64,000 nt of DNA, from the NCBI RefSeq assembly GCF_000344685.1, contig NW_006920412.1, forward strand, positions 802,010 through 866,009, written 5' to 3'. The translations under genes and the position numbers were made by a program. The notes under the pieces were generated by a model. It saw only the letters and a list, made by a program, of their open reading frames with translations, searched no databases and had not been told where the DNA came from. Of the stretch, positions 21,947 through 32,559 are shown one piece after another. The stretch's first letter is position 1. The number at the start of each line of letters is the position of its first letter. The stretch is from Gloeophyllum trabeum ATCC 11539 (Eukaryota > Basidiomycota > Agaricomycetes > Gloeophyllales > Gloeophyllaceae).

Positions 21947-24900
21947 ATGATGTACCAGGACCAGTCGTTCGATGAACTGGCTCGAGAATATGGTCTTGAG
22001 ATTGATGGAGACTCAAGCTATGCTGCAGGCTATGGCTCTCAGACACATGTCGCGGGCTCAGCATTCGATCTCGAATACGCTGAAGACCTAGGTCGCTATA
22101 TGCGGGGTACTTATAGACATGTTGACATTCTAACTGATGGTTACGGTAGAAGGATCATCCCCATGTCCCCCTGGAAGGAACCAGTCTTATCATCGCGCGG
22201 GGTACCAGCGTCACTTGCTTGAAGATCCTATCAGTGAGGATTATCAATATGAGCAGCCAGGCCAACACGTAGCAAGCACGGATGTTGAAGGCGTCCCAAG
22301 ATTCTATCAGGCAGGCACGTCATCCTACGCTATAGGTCGCGCCGCAACTCCACGCCAGCAGGATAATCCGCCGTCTTGTGAGCATCCAGACTCGTATCCT
22401 GGTGCTAAGGGGTCCCCGAAGTTATGGCACCTGATGACGAGTCCCGTGTAGATCAATACGAGGAAGGATATGGGCGATTTTATGCCAACTACCACCCATC
22501 GGGCGCTAATCTGCCTGCGACTCCGCAACTTACCGCGAGCACGCAGGAGAGACATGTACCAAGAAATACACCCGGAATCCGCCTGCGCCCAGTATCAGAT
22601 CTCCGTATGTTACTCGATATTGGCGAAGTCTGAACCTGATAGCCATACCTTTGTGAAAGCTGACGTCTACCGCGCGTCGTTCAAATTTGGAGTCTTCAAT
22701 GCTATACAATCGATATGCTTCGACGACGTGAGTCGCGCCACATATTTGTATGGTAACTCTGCTGAAGGCTATAGATCATGTGTTCCGAGGAAAATCTGGT
22801 ATGACTGCAGTTATTTCACCGGAAATCCACCTCTCTTGACGATGCGAACACCCAGGTTGTCAGTGGTAGGATATATGCGCGGTTATCAGATAGAAGCTTC
22901 ATCTTATCCAACGGTAGCACCCACTGGCAGCGGTAAAACCGTTCTGTTCGAACTTGCTATAATCCGCTTGCTTATGGAATCTGGCACCGGTGCACGAGCG
23001 ACAAAATGCGTGTATATGGCTCCAACTAAGGTGATATATGCGCGTCCGCGGCATTTCGCCACTGACAGGATAATCCAACCTACCTAGGCGTTGTGCTCCG
23101 AAAGGTTCCGAGAATGGACCACCAAGTTTGAAGTGCTGGGTGTCAAATGTCAGTACGTTTGGAAAGAGACGGATGGCGTCAGACATCAGCTTACATTGAT
23201 ACAGGCTGCGAGCTAACCGGCGATACTGTTCAGTTTGGCAAGAGTGCTTGGGGAGACGCTAAGAATGCTACTATTATGTACGTATGACTTCAAGGTCGTA
23301 TACCGTATCTTAAGGATAACGTTCGGCCGTTTCAGTATAACCACGGTCTGTCTCTGCTATCCACAGTCTTTCTCTTGTTCATGCCGCCGAGATTAGGGAG
23401 AGAAATGGGATAGCCTGACCAGGCACTGGTGCGTATACATCCTTATGCCCGTGCGGTTTCTTCCCCTACTTAGTTCATACTAATAACAGGCGAGACTACG
23501 GGCAAATCCTATCCCAAGTCCAGTTATTCATGGTCGACGAGGTGCGTGCATGATACCAAACTACGCCCATCTTACACGCACTATGGACGCAGGTGCATAT
23601 CCTGAATGAATCTAGAGGCAGTACCTTGGAGGTCGTGATCTCTAGGATGAAAACGCGCGGTACCTCTGTACGCTTCATGATGGTATCTGCTACTGTCCCA
23701 AATATCGGGGATATTGCCAGTTGGGTAGGTTCCCGGAATAAGACCGGCCCGGCGAAGATCTTTCAGGTATGTAGGCGGCTCCAATCAATGCCCTCTTACT
23801 ATTTACACCCCGTTATGACACTCCTAGTTCGGAGAGGAGTTTCGCCCGTGTAAATTGACGAAGTTCGTCTACGGTGTTCCACGTCACAGGAACCAGAACG
23901 ATTTCGCGTTTTCGGCCAGTCTGGATAAGCACCTCTTCCCAGTGCTGCAGCAGCACTCGGTGAATAAGCCGGTTCTTGTCTTTGTTGCCACTCGACGAGG
24001 TACGTACGACGTACGTCCGGTGATAGTCAACGAGTTGATATAAGAGTCGACTCAGGGGTACTGGTAACCGCAGAGCACCTGGCTGCGGAGTACGAGAGAG
24101 CGTCTCAGGCCAAAAAGCCCTTGCCTTGGTCACAGCCTCGCAAGTAAGGGAATACGTGCTAGGCGGGTAGGGGGTACAGCTGACGATGCGCGTAGAATCA
24201 GCCAGCAGTTTAACGATAAGCGCTTAGAAAGTAAGTTAAAACGCGACTATTGCCTTGCTATGTAATCTTATAGCGCGACCTCCGCAGAGCTAGCATCAGT
24301 CGGCATCGGTGTGCATCATGCGGGGCTCAGTATGGATGATCGGCGGGCGACGGAGCATTTGTATATGGAGAAGATTCTGCGATTAGTGGTGGCGACGTCT
24401 GTAGGTGATAGAAATAATTTCGTGGTTTCTAACCTGACAGGTATGGCCCGCAGACATTGGCAGTTGGAGTCAACCTGCGTAAGACACCAGAATATTGCTA
24501 TACCTCACAGGAATACTTAACCTCCATCAATGTAGCTGCCCACACGGTCGTCATTAGAGGAGTCAAGATGTACCAAACGGACGGATACAAGGAATATTCC
24601 GATCTTGACATAGTACAGATGATGGGTCGCGCCGTACGTTATGCTCCTTTTACTTCTCCGAGCTGCTCCCATCCGGATTGTTTGTTGCATCCTAGGGTCG
24701 CCCTCAATTTGGTACGGAATACATTACATATAGGCTGCTTCCTGCTAAAATGGGAACCGTCAGACAAGGAGGGCATTGCGATCATTCTCTGTGAGACGGA
24801 GTTAGAGGCGAAGTATCGAGACCTCGTTCAAGGAAAGACTGTCCTCGAGAGCTGTCTTCATCAGAATCTCTCCGAACATCTTAACTCGGAAGTGGGATTG

Positions 24901-27900
24901 GGCACGATCACCGACGTATTTACGGCCAAAGAGTGGTTGTATAACTCTTTCCTCTTCCAGAGGCTACAAAGAAACCCGTCTCACTACGCGATAGGGAAGA
25001 CGACCGGTCAGTCCTGGCAGGAGAGGCTAGATGAGATGGTGTTGCATAGTGTCACGGCCCTAAAAGACTCGGAGCTCCTGGAATACGATGGGGATGATGA
25101 CTCCGGCAGTCTTCGGTCGACCGAATATGGCGATATAATGAGCAAGGTAATCTTAATAACTACTACTCAATTAAGCATGCTCATTAAGCGGCGACGACGC
25201 TCAGTTCTATGTGCGTCAAGCGACGGTCAGTCATTGCAGATATGCATCCCATCGTCTAATCATCCAGTATAATTCAGATGAAGTTGATCATGAGTCTGCC
25301 CGCACGTGGGAACATGCGTGAAATGGTATGTTGCGGGTTTTCAGGCTCCTCGGCTAATCCATAACATTCCTCGGTTGCATAGCTGGAAGCCATAGCCGCA
25401 GCTGATGAGTTCGTTGTCCGTTTGTCTTCCCTGTGTTGGAACTTATCGAAACGTCCAGATTCTCCGATCTTAAACTCCGACAGGGAGAGAAAACCGTACG
25501 TTCTTTAGTTCCTCATTGGTGTGTAAGAACCAAATGTCTTGCTAGGTTTACAACCGACTTCGGGAACATGAAGATATAAGATTCAAGATCAAGAAGGTCG
25601 AGAAACCTGCGGACAAGGTCTTTCTCCTGATTCAGGTAATGACTATGCTCGTATGCCATTCTCATCATACCAACGCCATTGAAGGCTGTGCTCGGAGGTA
25701 TACCTTTGAATTCTTCGGATTTCAAGAGCTCGGACAGTCAGCCGCCTCTTGATGCACTGAGTGTCTTCCGGCACGTAGGGAGAATTGCAAGGGTAGTGGT
25801 GGAAGTGTCATTAGTGAAGAAATATGGTGCTCAGATCAAATTCGGGCTAGAACTGTAAGTCGCAGCATATAGGCTCTGTCTTAGTACTGATGGCTCCTCA
25901 GTCTTCGCTGCTTCACTGCCAAGGCCTGGGAGGATAGACCTGTGGTGTTGCGCCAACTCGAACAAATAGGCGAGAAATCGTGAGTCTTCTCACGACACCC
26001 TTGCCGCTTAATCGTTATTCAATACACGTATCGCTAGTATCAAGGTGTGAATCCTCAATATTTATCCCTGGCGTTACGCACAACTCGGAAAAGGTTCTAG
26101 CTGAGCATGGTGTGACGTCCCTGCACACCCTGCGCGACCAGGATCCACTTAGGATCGAAACTGTAACCAAACCAACCTTCCCTGGCAATACCTACCTCAC
26201 CGCTTCTGTTACAGCTATTGAATCGTCGCCCACCATTCGGCCATGAAGTCCTTGCTTGCCTGGCGGAGTTGCCCCGGTATATCCTAACCATCACAGAGCA
26301 AGCTATCACGTCGAGGGGCGGGAAAGGCCCAGTGAACGTGGAAATCCTGGTTGAATGCGGACTGGCTTCAGATCAGGCATCGCATGCACCGAAGCCAAAG
26401 AAGAATAAGGCGAGGCGAGGGGACATGACCGCAATTTTAACCCTAACGTCTGATCTCGACTTCGTCGACTTTCGCCGGATCTCGTACGTTCGCGCAATAG
26501 TTCGAGGTTCTATCCCTGACATCTTCGCTTGACAGGACCAAGGCTCTAACTGCGTCTAAGAGCTTTAGTGTCACGGCTGACCTTACGAAACCCAGCCAAT
26601 CTATCCATGTCTACATAGCTTCGGTTCGATGGTCTGGTTCTCTCCGTGTATCTATACTGAACTATTGCTGGCACCTAGGAAAGTATAGCTGGCGTGACGG
26701 TATTGAAGATGTATAAGCCGCAGATAAACGCGACGGAGTTTCCAGTTGTTAATACTCGACCGCTCAACTCTGTGGTATGTCAGGCGATGGTATGGCGCGG
26801 TTACATGTCTAACAAATCTATAGGAAGCCGACCTCCAAGGATTGGAGGACGACCCAAACTTCTGGTATACAGCTTCAGATGAAGAGGATAAACAAGAGGA
26901 TAAACCGGTAAAGGACTTGACGAAACCAAACGGTGGACTACTCTCTTCCAGCCTTTTGGACAACCGTTGCTGATCGCGCTGGATACTGGCAAGCAGATCG
27001 TCGTGACATGTCAAGGTTTCCTATTAAAGCTCAACCTCATAAAGGCGGACGCGGAACGAGTGCCTCAGTATTGGGAACTGTGGATTTCGAGCCGAAGAAG
27101 TTATCTAATGGCAACTACGAGTACGCACATGGTTCGGTGAATCGCGGAGTCCTTTGCTCATACTTTCCCAGGTGCAACCACCCTTGCAAAGACAAGACGA
27201 AATGTCGACACTTCTGGTGATTTCGTGGTGCTCAGTCATTATGTTATTACTCACCGACAGGACACAGCTGCAAAGAGGGTATTCCTAAACCCCCGCCCCC
27301 TCCGAAGCGAACACAGAACGCCGCTGCTGACAAGGGTACGCCGGTATCGCCACGCCCGAACGTGAACGAAGGACAGATTCACCAATTCCACACCGAGGAT
27401 GCGCCGAAGCGCAAGAAACATGAAAGCACTAGGACAGTGAAGGCAGGTCCAGACTCCAGGCTCCAGCAACTTGAAGCGCTGCACGAGCGGACGAACGTAG
27501 CCAACAGTCTCGGGCTTGCGGAGGGACGCCGCCTGAAATTGGAGCAGTCTACCGCAGCCAAGACGCCTAAAACAAAGCCTAATTTTGACCTAGAGTTTGC
27601 TGATCTCAACGATGGGGATCGCGAACAGGAAATGCAAGCACCGTCGGATGAAATCGAAGAGGACCTTCCTGACCCGACTGATCTCGTACACGACATGGGT
27701 GCACCTACACCAAGACGGCCTGTTTCTTCCGATGTGGACTTCTCTGACCCAGAACTGGATGCCTTGATCCTTCAGATGCCTTCCGACGAAGCAAGAACCG
27801 GTAAGAAAGCTGCGTCAACACCTGCTAGGGAGCCGTCTTCTGTTGGTCCAAAGAGGAAGCTCAGTCCTATGAACGACCAGCTCCCAGCTAAGCGGCGTCG

Positions 27901-28432
27901 AGAGGTGGAATTGGCTACCGTCAGTAGTCCTACAGCTGCGCACACTGCTACCAAGCGTGCGGAACCTCTCTTTCTGCCTGGGTCTCAGCCGTCTTCCCCT
28001 GGTATGGACGCGTACTACGACGATATTCCAAACTTTAGGCTGCCGACTCCACTGCAATCGCCTGGCAAACCTGAAGATCCTCTGGACATGGAAGAGGAAG
28101 AATTCACTCTGGACGAGAGTCTTTTCGAGATCGTACCCTCCACCAGCTCGACAATTGCCGGCTCGTCTACTTATGGGGGTGGTCATTCCAGGTCCCCGGA
28201 CCCATCGACTAAAGATATGAAGCGTGCTCAAGTTCCGCAAGAAGTCGTTGAAGTCTCTGCAACCGCTAACAAGAGGGACAATCGTGATGGCCAAGGACAG
28301 CCCCAAGGACCCAATATCGAGGAACCGCAGGCTACGAGTACGTATCCGCTTGAAGAGGAGGACGATTACGACGATGGGATCGCGGCTTTCGATGCCTGGC
28401 TCGCTAGTGGTGCTGTGGAGTTTTTGCCATGA
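21947..28432 (+). CDS. HFM1: Meiotic DNA helicase HFM1/MER3
   Basis: Ski2-like superfamily 2 helicase that stabilises crossover intermediates in meiosis; nuclear. Manual model of 37 exons, 1528 aa: 21947-22106, 22150-22377, 22410-22604, 22660-22727, 22775-22798, 22856-22865, 22918-23030, 23088-23148, 23205-23277, 23336-23345, 23397-23428, 23490-23541, 23593-23766, 23828-23999, 24056-24143, 24196-24230, 24288-24400, 24454-24478, 24536-24633, 24696-24711, 24764-25146, 25205-25225, 25278-25325, 25383-25423, 25459-25495, 25546-25635, 25685-25854, 25902-25979, 26038-26044, 26094-26162, 26215-26483, 26536-26623, 26679-26774, 26824-26932, 26997-27120, 27172-27216, 27268-28432. Motif I SAPTGSGKT, motif II DEVH, motif III SAT, motif VI QMMGRAGRPQFD; Sec63-like region with EKSIKVLAEHG; carboxy-terminal Cys/His knuckle CNHPCKDKTKCRHFCCKEG, characteristic of HFM1; acidic tail. 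Introns 2 and 24 are implausibly short (32 and 35 nt), and the 26932-26997 junction is uncertain. Confidence 0.93.
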
Positions 28433-28564
28433 ATACTGTAAATGTTTTGGGCTGTAGGGCTTGCCGAAATGTCGTGCCATTTGGCCTGTCAACGAACCCT
28501 GTACGAGCGAGCAGTGAAGCAAAAGTCGTATTATGCAATTATAAAGTTTGTCATGTCGTGCGCT

Positions 28565-30061
28565 CTAATCCGACTCACGCCTCTCCTCTTCCCTGGGCGG
28601 GTCCACAAAGACCTTCAACGCATCCCTAAACCGCTCGTCCCACGCAACAGGCCGGTCCGGCCTGATAATCTCCCATCCTTCCTCGTCGCTCCGCCACCTC
28701 AGCTCCTTCCGCATGCGCTCGCTGCGCAGCTCGACCTCCGTCGGTGGCGGGTTCGCGCGCTCCTCCTTGGTGGGCTCGCGCAGCCCGCGCGCGAGGTCGC
28801 GCGCCGCTTTGAGGCGCGCGGGGAGCGCGGCGTAGTAGTCCGCCCGCGCCTTGGCGATCTCGTCGGGCAGCTTGTGCGTGGAGGACTTGTAGTACTGCTC
28901 CACGGCGGCGTCGAAGTCGAGGTCCGAGCCTGCTGGCGTGATGAAATTCGATTCGTTTGCGGGCGGGACGTCAGAGGGCCCGTGGAAGGGGCGCGTGTGC
29001 TTCATGATAAGCTTGTACGCCGCCTCGGCGCCCGCCTGGACTTTTTTCCGCTCGGTGAAGAAGTCCCAGAGCATGTACGGGATCTGCTTGAACCCGAGGT
29101 AGTTCGTGAACGGGACGAGCAGCAGCGGCGGCAGGGGCGTGATGGTCCCGGGCGGCGTATCGAGCAATTCGCTCGTGGCCTCCTCTTCCCGGGAGCGAGG
29201 CTTCGGTGCCGCGCGCTGCTGCGCGATCGCCTGGAAGGGCGAGTACACACCGGCAGACGGCGGGAGCTTCGACGGCGTCGGGATGGGCTCGCCGTCCAGC
29301 GCGCCCACGTCCCCCACCTCGGGCTCCGGCTCGTCGAACACGCCGTCGTCCGCCAGCACGCGCGCCAGCTCCTCCTCCCGATCCACCCTCCGCGCGCTCT
29401 CGCTCCACCCGCTTTTCAGGCCGGCCATGAACTCCTTGAACGTCGGGCGGCCGACGATGACGAGCCCGCCGTCGAGCTCGCGCCGGCGGACAGCTTCAGG
29501 TGATTGGTCCGTCGGGAGCGGCATGATCGACTCCTTGGGCTTGTCGAGCCCCAGCGCGAGCCGGCGGTGCGCCTTCACCTCGTCGGCGAGGCGCCGCGCG
29601 ATGTCGCCGTGCCGCTGACCCTTGATCATATCATAGTCCACCGCCGCGGCCACGAGAATCGGCTGTACGCACACAGACCGGGTCAGCTACGCAAGCAGAG
29701 GACAAGCGCGTCGGCGGACCTTGACATACTTGCGAAAGTAGCGCATCGCGCGGTCCCAGTCGTCGTCGCCGGGCCACTTGGCGCCGTACACGACGACCTT
29801 GCGCGGGAGGTCGCTGCTCGCGAGCGGCTCCTCGGCGAGCCAGCGCACCCTATCCTCGTATTCGCGCCGGATGCGCTTGCACTCGCGGCGGTCGTAGATG
29901 TAGCAGCCGGCGACGGACGAGGTGACGGAGAGGAAGATGAGCCAGTTGCGGGAGGGCAGCTTGGGCCGCTGCAGGAGCCATGCGGGGATGCCTAGCCGGC
30001 CGAGGACGATGCGCACGCCCGACGGGTCCTGCGGGCGCGATGGGCCATTGTCGGTGCTCAT
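28565..30061 (-). CDS. TIM54: Mitochondrial inner-membrane import subunit Tim54
   Basis: Component of the TIM22 carrier translocase, exposed to the intermembrane space. Exons on the minus strand: 30061-29720 and 29662-28565 (479 aa). Landmarks: LPSRNWLIFLSVTSSVAGCY (the single membrane anchor, near residues 37-56) followed by YDRRECKRIRREYEDRV; KVVVYGAKWPGDDDWDRAMR; across the intron KYVK joins PILVAAAVDYDMIKGQRHGD; carboxy-terminal LRWRSDEEGWEIIRPDRPVA. All are typical of fungal Tim54. The gene is markedly GC-rich at third codon positions, unlike HFM1, whose stop codon is only 132 bp away tail to tail. Confidence 0.93.
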
Positions 30062-30488
30062 GCCAGTTCGCCAACAGAAAATGTCTGCTGCCCGAAATGG
30101 CAGGTCGATTCAGTGCACGGGTGGCCGGCACGTCCGGGCCGGTGGTAAGATGCACTCTCTCTGATTACGCTGTAGCCATCGCCTGAATATTGCGTGTGGG
30201 GACGAGGTTAGGAGATGAATGGCATTTTATACCATACATGGCCATAGTAACACTCATTTATAGGTCAGAACATTATGTGCTAATAATATACCAGATTATC
30301 ACCTCAATCTCGTAATGACAGTCTTATGGCTTGTGAGCCGACTGCGTGGACCACCAAATCCTATGGGTTATTGCAGGTTATGGGTTATGAGAGGTATGGG
30401 TTCTGACAGACTCTACTGTATACACTACTGTACAACATGCATTGACTTCGTACATTCATCCTCATCCTAACGCCCGCTGGTCCGCGAT
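30062..30488. other. Intergenic region upstream of TIM54
   Basis: It is AT-rich with short repeated TGGGTTAT-type words near 30361-30400. No gene was seen. Confidence 0.55.
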
Positions 30489-31354
30489 CTAGAAGTTCTC
30501 CGGGTGCTTATACTTGAGCTCGACGAACTCGCGTCCGCCAACAGTTTCAACAACCTTGTCATGCAACGATCCGAAGGCACCCGCCGCCTTCTGTGCGACG
30601 CCACCGGTCTGGGGCGCAGCGGGGTGTGGCCGCGTCGGGACCATACGGCGAGCCTTCAGGAACTCGCGAGCGAGTTTCTATACCAAAGTCAAAAGGTGCG
30701 CATACACCCACTACATGCACTACTCACGTCATTCTCCTCGGGAGTGAGCTTGGCCTTGATGGTGGGGAACTGCTCGTTCTCCTCCTCCTGCGCATGCGTG
30801 ATAAAGGCTTTGACGGCTTTGCCAAGGACTTCGTCGTAATCGTCCTGCTTCGTCGATGCAGAATCGGCGTTGTACACGGCCTTCTTGATTTCCGCGTGCT
30901 CCTCTGTGCGGCACAACAGGTCAAAAGAGCTCACAGACAAACACTCGGTGGCTTACCCTTGTTGTGCTCAGCAGTGCCAGGGAGGCCTAGCCGCTGGTAG
31001 TCGTTGTAAACCGAAATCTCCCTAATCACGGACACCGATCAGACACGCCTCTCCTCATAATGGACGCCGTACTCACTCAGCATCACCGTGGACAGCCATC
31101 TCCCTGATCAAAGTGTTCGCGATCGACGCCTTCTCCTCTCGCGAGGTCGCAGCCTGGAAGCGCGACCAGAGGTCCCGGACATTGTCGTGGTCGAGTTTGA
31201 TCTCCTCAAGCACGTCGAGCTTCGTAGCGGTCGCCATCGTGCGCGAAACGTTCAAAGTCGCGGGGGCGTAACGAGTGGATAGGGTAGTGGGTTTAGGGGC
31301 AAGGCGGGCACGCAGGGCAGAGGAAGCCGGTCTTATAGCAGCGCGGGCGAACAT
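30489..31354 (-). CDS. Hemerythrin HHE-domain protein with mitochondrial presequence
   Basis: Predicted di-iron four-helix-bundle protein of the HHE cation-binding family; roles in fungi are poorly defined (oxygen, NO or iron sensing). Exons on the minus strand: 31354-31077, 31021-30957, 30903-30728, 30677-30489 (235 aa). Candidate iron ligands are the His/Glu of LDHDNVRDLW (about residue 55), the His of MAVHGDAE, EHNKEEHAEIKK and THAQEEENEQFP, spaced as in the family. The first 40 residues are Arg/Ala/Ser-rich without acids (MFARAAIRPASSALRARLAP), a likely mitochondrial presequence. A shorter form could start at the internal MATATK. The carboxy end has LARGlu-type basic sequence and EFVELKYKHPENF. 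A CCAAT cluster lies upstream. Confidence 0.88.
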
Positions 31355-31397
31355 GCTAAGCCTATCTGCTCGAGATCAGTGCGTTCTGGAATTATTA

Positions 31398-31705
31398 ATT
31401 GGGAATCAGGCCGTTCTTATTGGCAGCAGCGGGCGATGGGGCATGGATAACGCGCACGCCGGTGACGCGCGATGATGCCCATGACGCACCGCACAGGCCG
31501 ATCTGTGCGACTTGGCTGCTGCTCTCAGCAGTGCACTTGCCTCGACGGTGGAGTGTCCTCTCGATGGTCTCCCGGCACTACGTCATCACTAACGCACTCG
31601 TTCTGATTGGCTGGCCACCCTAATGTCATTGCGATTCTGCGTTCTTACTCTGCTTGGGCCAATCAGAGCGCACCAGTTGCGACTTCGTATTGATTCCGTT
31701 ATTGG
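31398..31705. promoter_or_regulatory. Cluster of five CCAAT boxes upstream of the hemerythrin gene
   Basis: ATTGG occurs at 31398-31402, 31419-31423, 31606-31610 and 31701-31705, and CCAAT at 31659-31663. All are 45-350 bp upstream of the minus-strand start at 31354. Three have the extended GATTGGCT/CCAATCA form. The conserved fungal Hap2/3/5 (CBC) complex binds such boxes and controls respiratory and iron genes; binding here is inferred. Confidence 0.45.
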
Positions 31706-32068
31706 CTGTCGATCGAGATCAGCGTCGAGTTGGTCTGCATCGCTGTCCGATGCCGTGGCGGTCTGGCCGTATAGAAACCTAGAATATGATCGTCTTTGAA
31801 TGAATTCGATGGTACTAATCATTACAACCGCCTGCGCGTTATAGAGGATCTTCGAGGTCGTAGCCGCATAGCACGGGAGCAGAAATCGGAACCAAAACCA
31901 TCCTGATTCATTCACGTTTGAGAGCATTCAAGAGGGCATATTGTAATCTGCGCAAGGAACCGAATCCAGGTAGACGGTCGCATCCCCAGTGAACGTTGAG
32001 CGGCGGCGGGATCGAGGGCGTGTACAATGCCAGCGGTGCAGTTCCCTTATATCAGGACTTGACTCGCG

Positions 32069-32400
32069 GCATGCACGGTAGATTCCAAGGACAGACCGCA
32101 AGCGGATCAGGTGCTCGAGCAACGTCAAGAAACCTCGAGGGAGAGTTTTTGAAAGGAATCTCAGATTCCTTTCAAAAACTCTCCTTCCGCGAGAAAAACA
32201 GGTACTTATGCTCGGCAGCTTCCAACGACAGTCCGCCGGCGGATCCCATACACACAAGGCTGCGCCAACGAGAGATTCACTTCACAAAATCTCCAGCAAA
32301 GAGACGTGAAAGAAGGGACCCATGCTCGGCAGCGTCCAAGGACGGAGCACGGCTCGTGGCGGGATCAGAATGCTGGAGCAACCCGCAGACGTCAACGGAG
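32069..32400 (+). repeat. Three degenerate direct repeats, about 115-135 bp apart
   Basis: Copies begin near 32069, 32207 and 32321 with CATGCACGGTAGATTCCAAG, TATGCTCGGCAGCTTCCAAC and CATGCTCGGCAGCGTCCAAG, each followed by GACRG and a GCGGATC/GCGGGATC block 20-25 bp later. The copies are diverged, so the array is old. Confidence 0.55.
32140..32184. repeat. Perfect 21-bp inverted repeat with 3-nt loop
   Basis: The left arm 32140-32160 starts GGAGAGTTTTTG and the right arm 32164-32184 is its exact reverse complement; the loop is TCA. It sits inside the first degenerate repeat unit and is not next to a stop codon, so it is not an obvious terminator. Confidence 0.85.
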
Positions 32401-32559
32401 GATGCGCTTCAGAATCACCGGGCACGCAGTATGAAAATAGGATGCGCACGTAGAAAGCACAGCCGATGTGCCAAATGCTTTGAGCCACAGAGCTTAAGGT
32501 TCGACTATGAATTATCATATTCAACTCCACACCTGAGGCCTCCACGCTGTATGCATTTC

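Larger units (their letters stand above)
31355..32559. other. 1.2-kb intergenic region with CCAAT cluster, repeats and a hairpin
   Basis: No gene is supported. A 241-codon plus-strand ORF (31996-32721) spans it but has no family features, is built partly of the degenerate repeats, and runs into the F-box gene on the other strand. The CCAAT boxes, direct repeats and perfect inverted repeat are listed separately. Confidence 0.5.

Noticed and set aside
28442..29503. 353-codon plus-strand ORF opposite TIM54
   Set aside because: Antisense shadow caused by high GC3; the minus strand encodes the recognisable Tim54 sequence.
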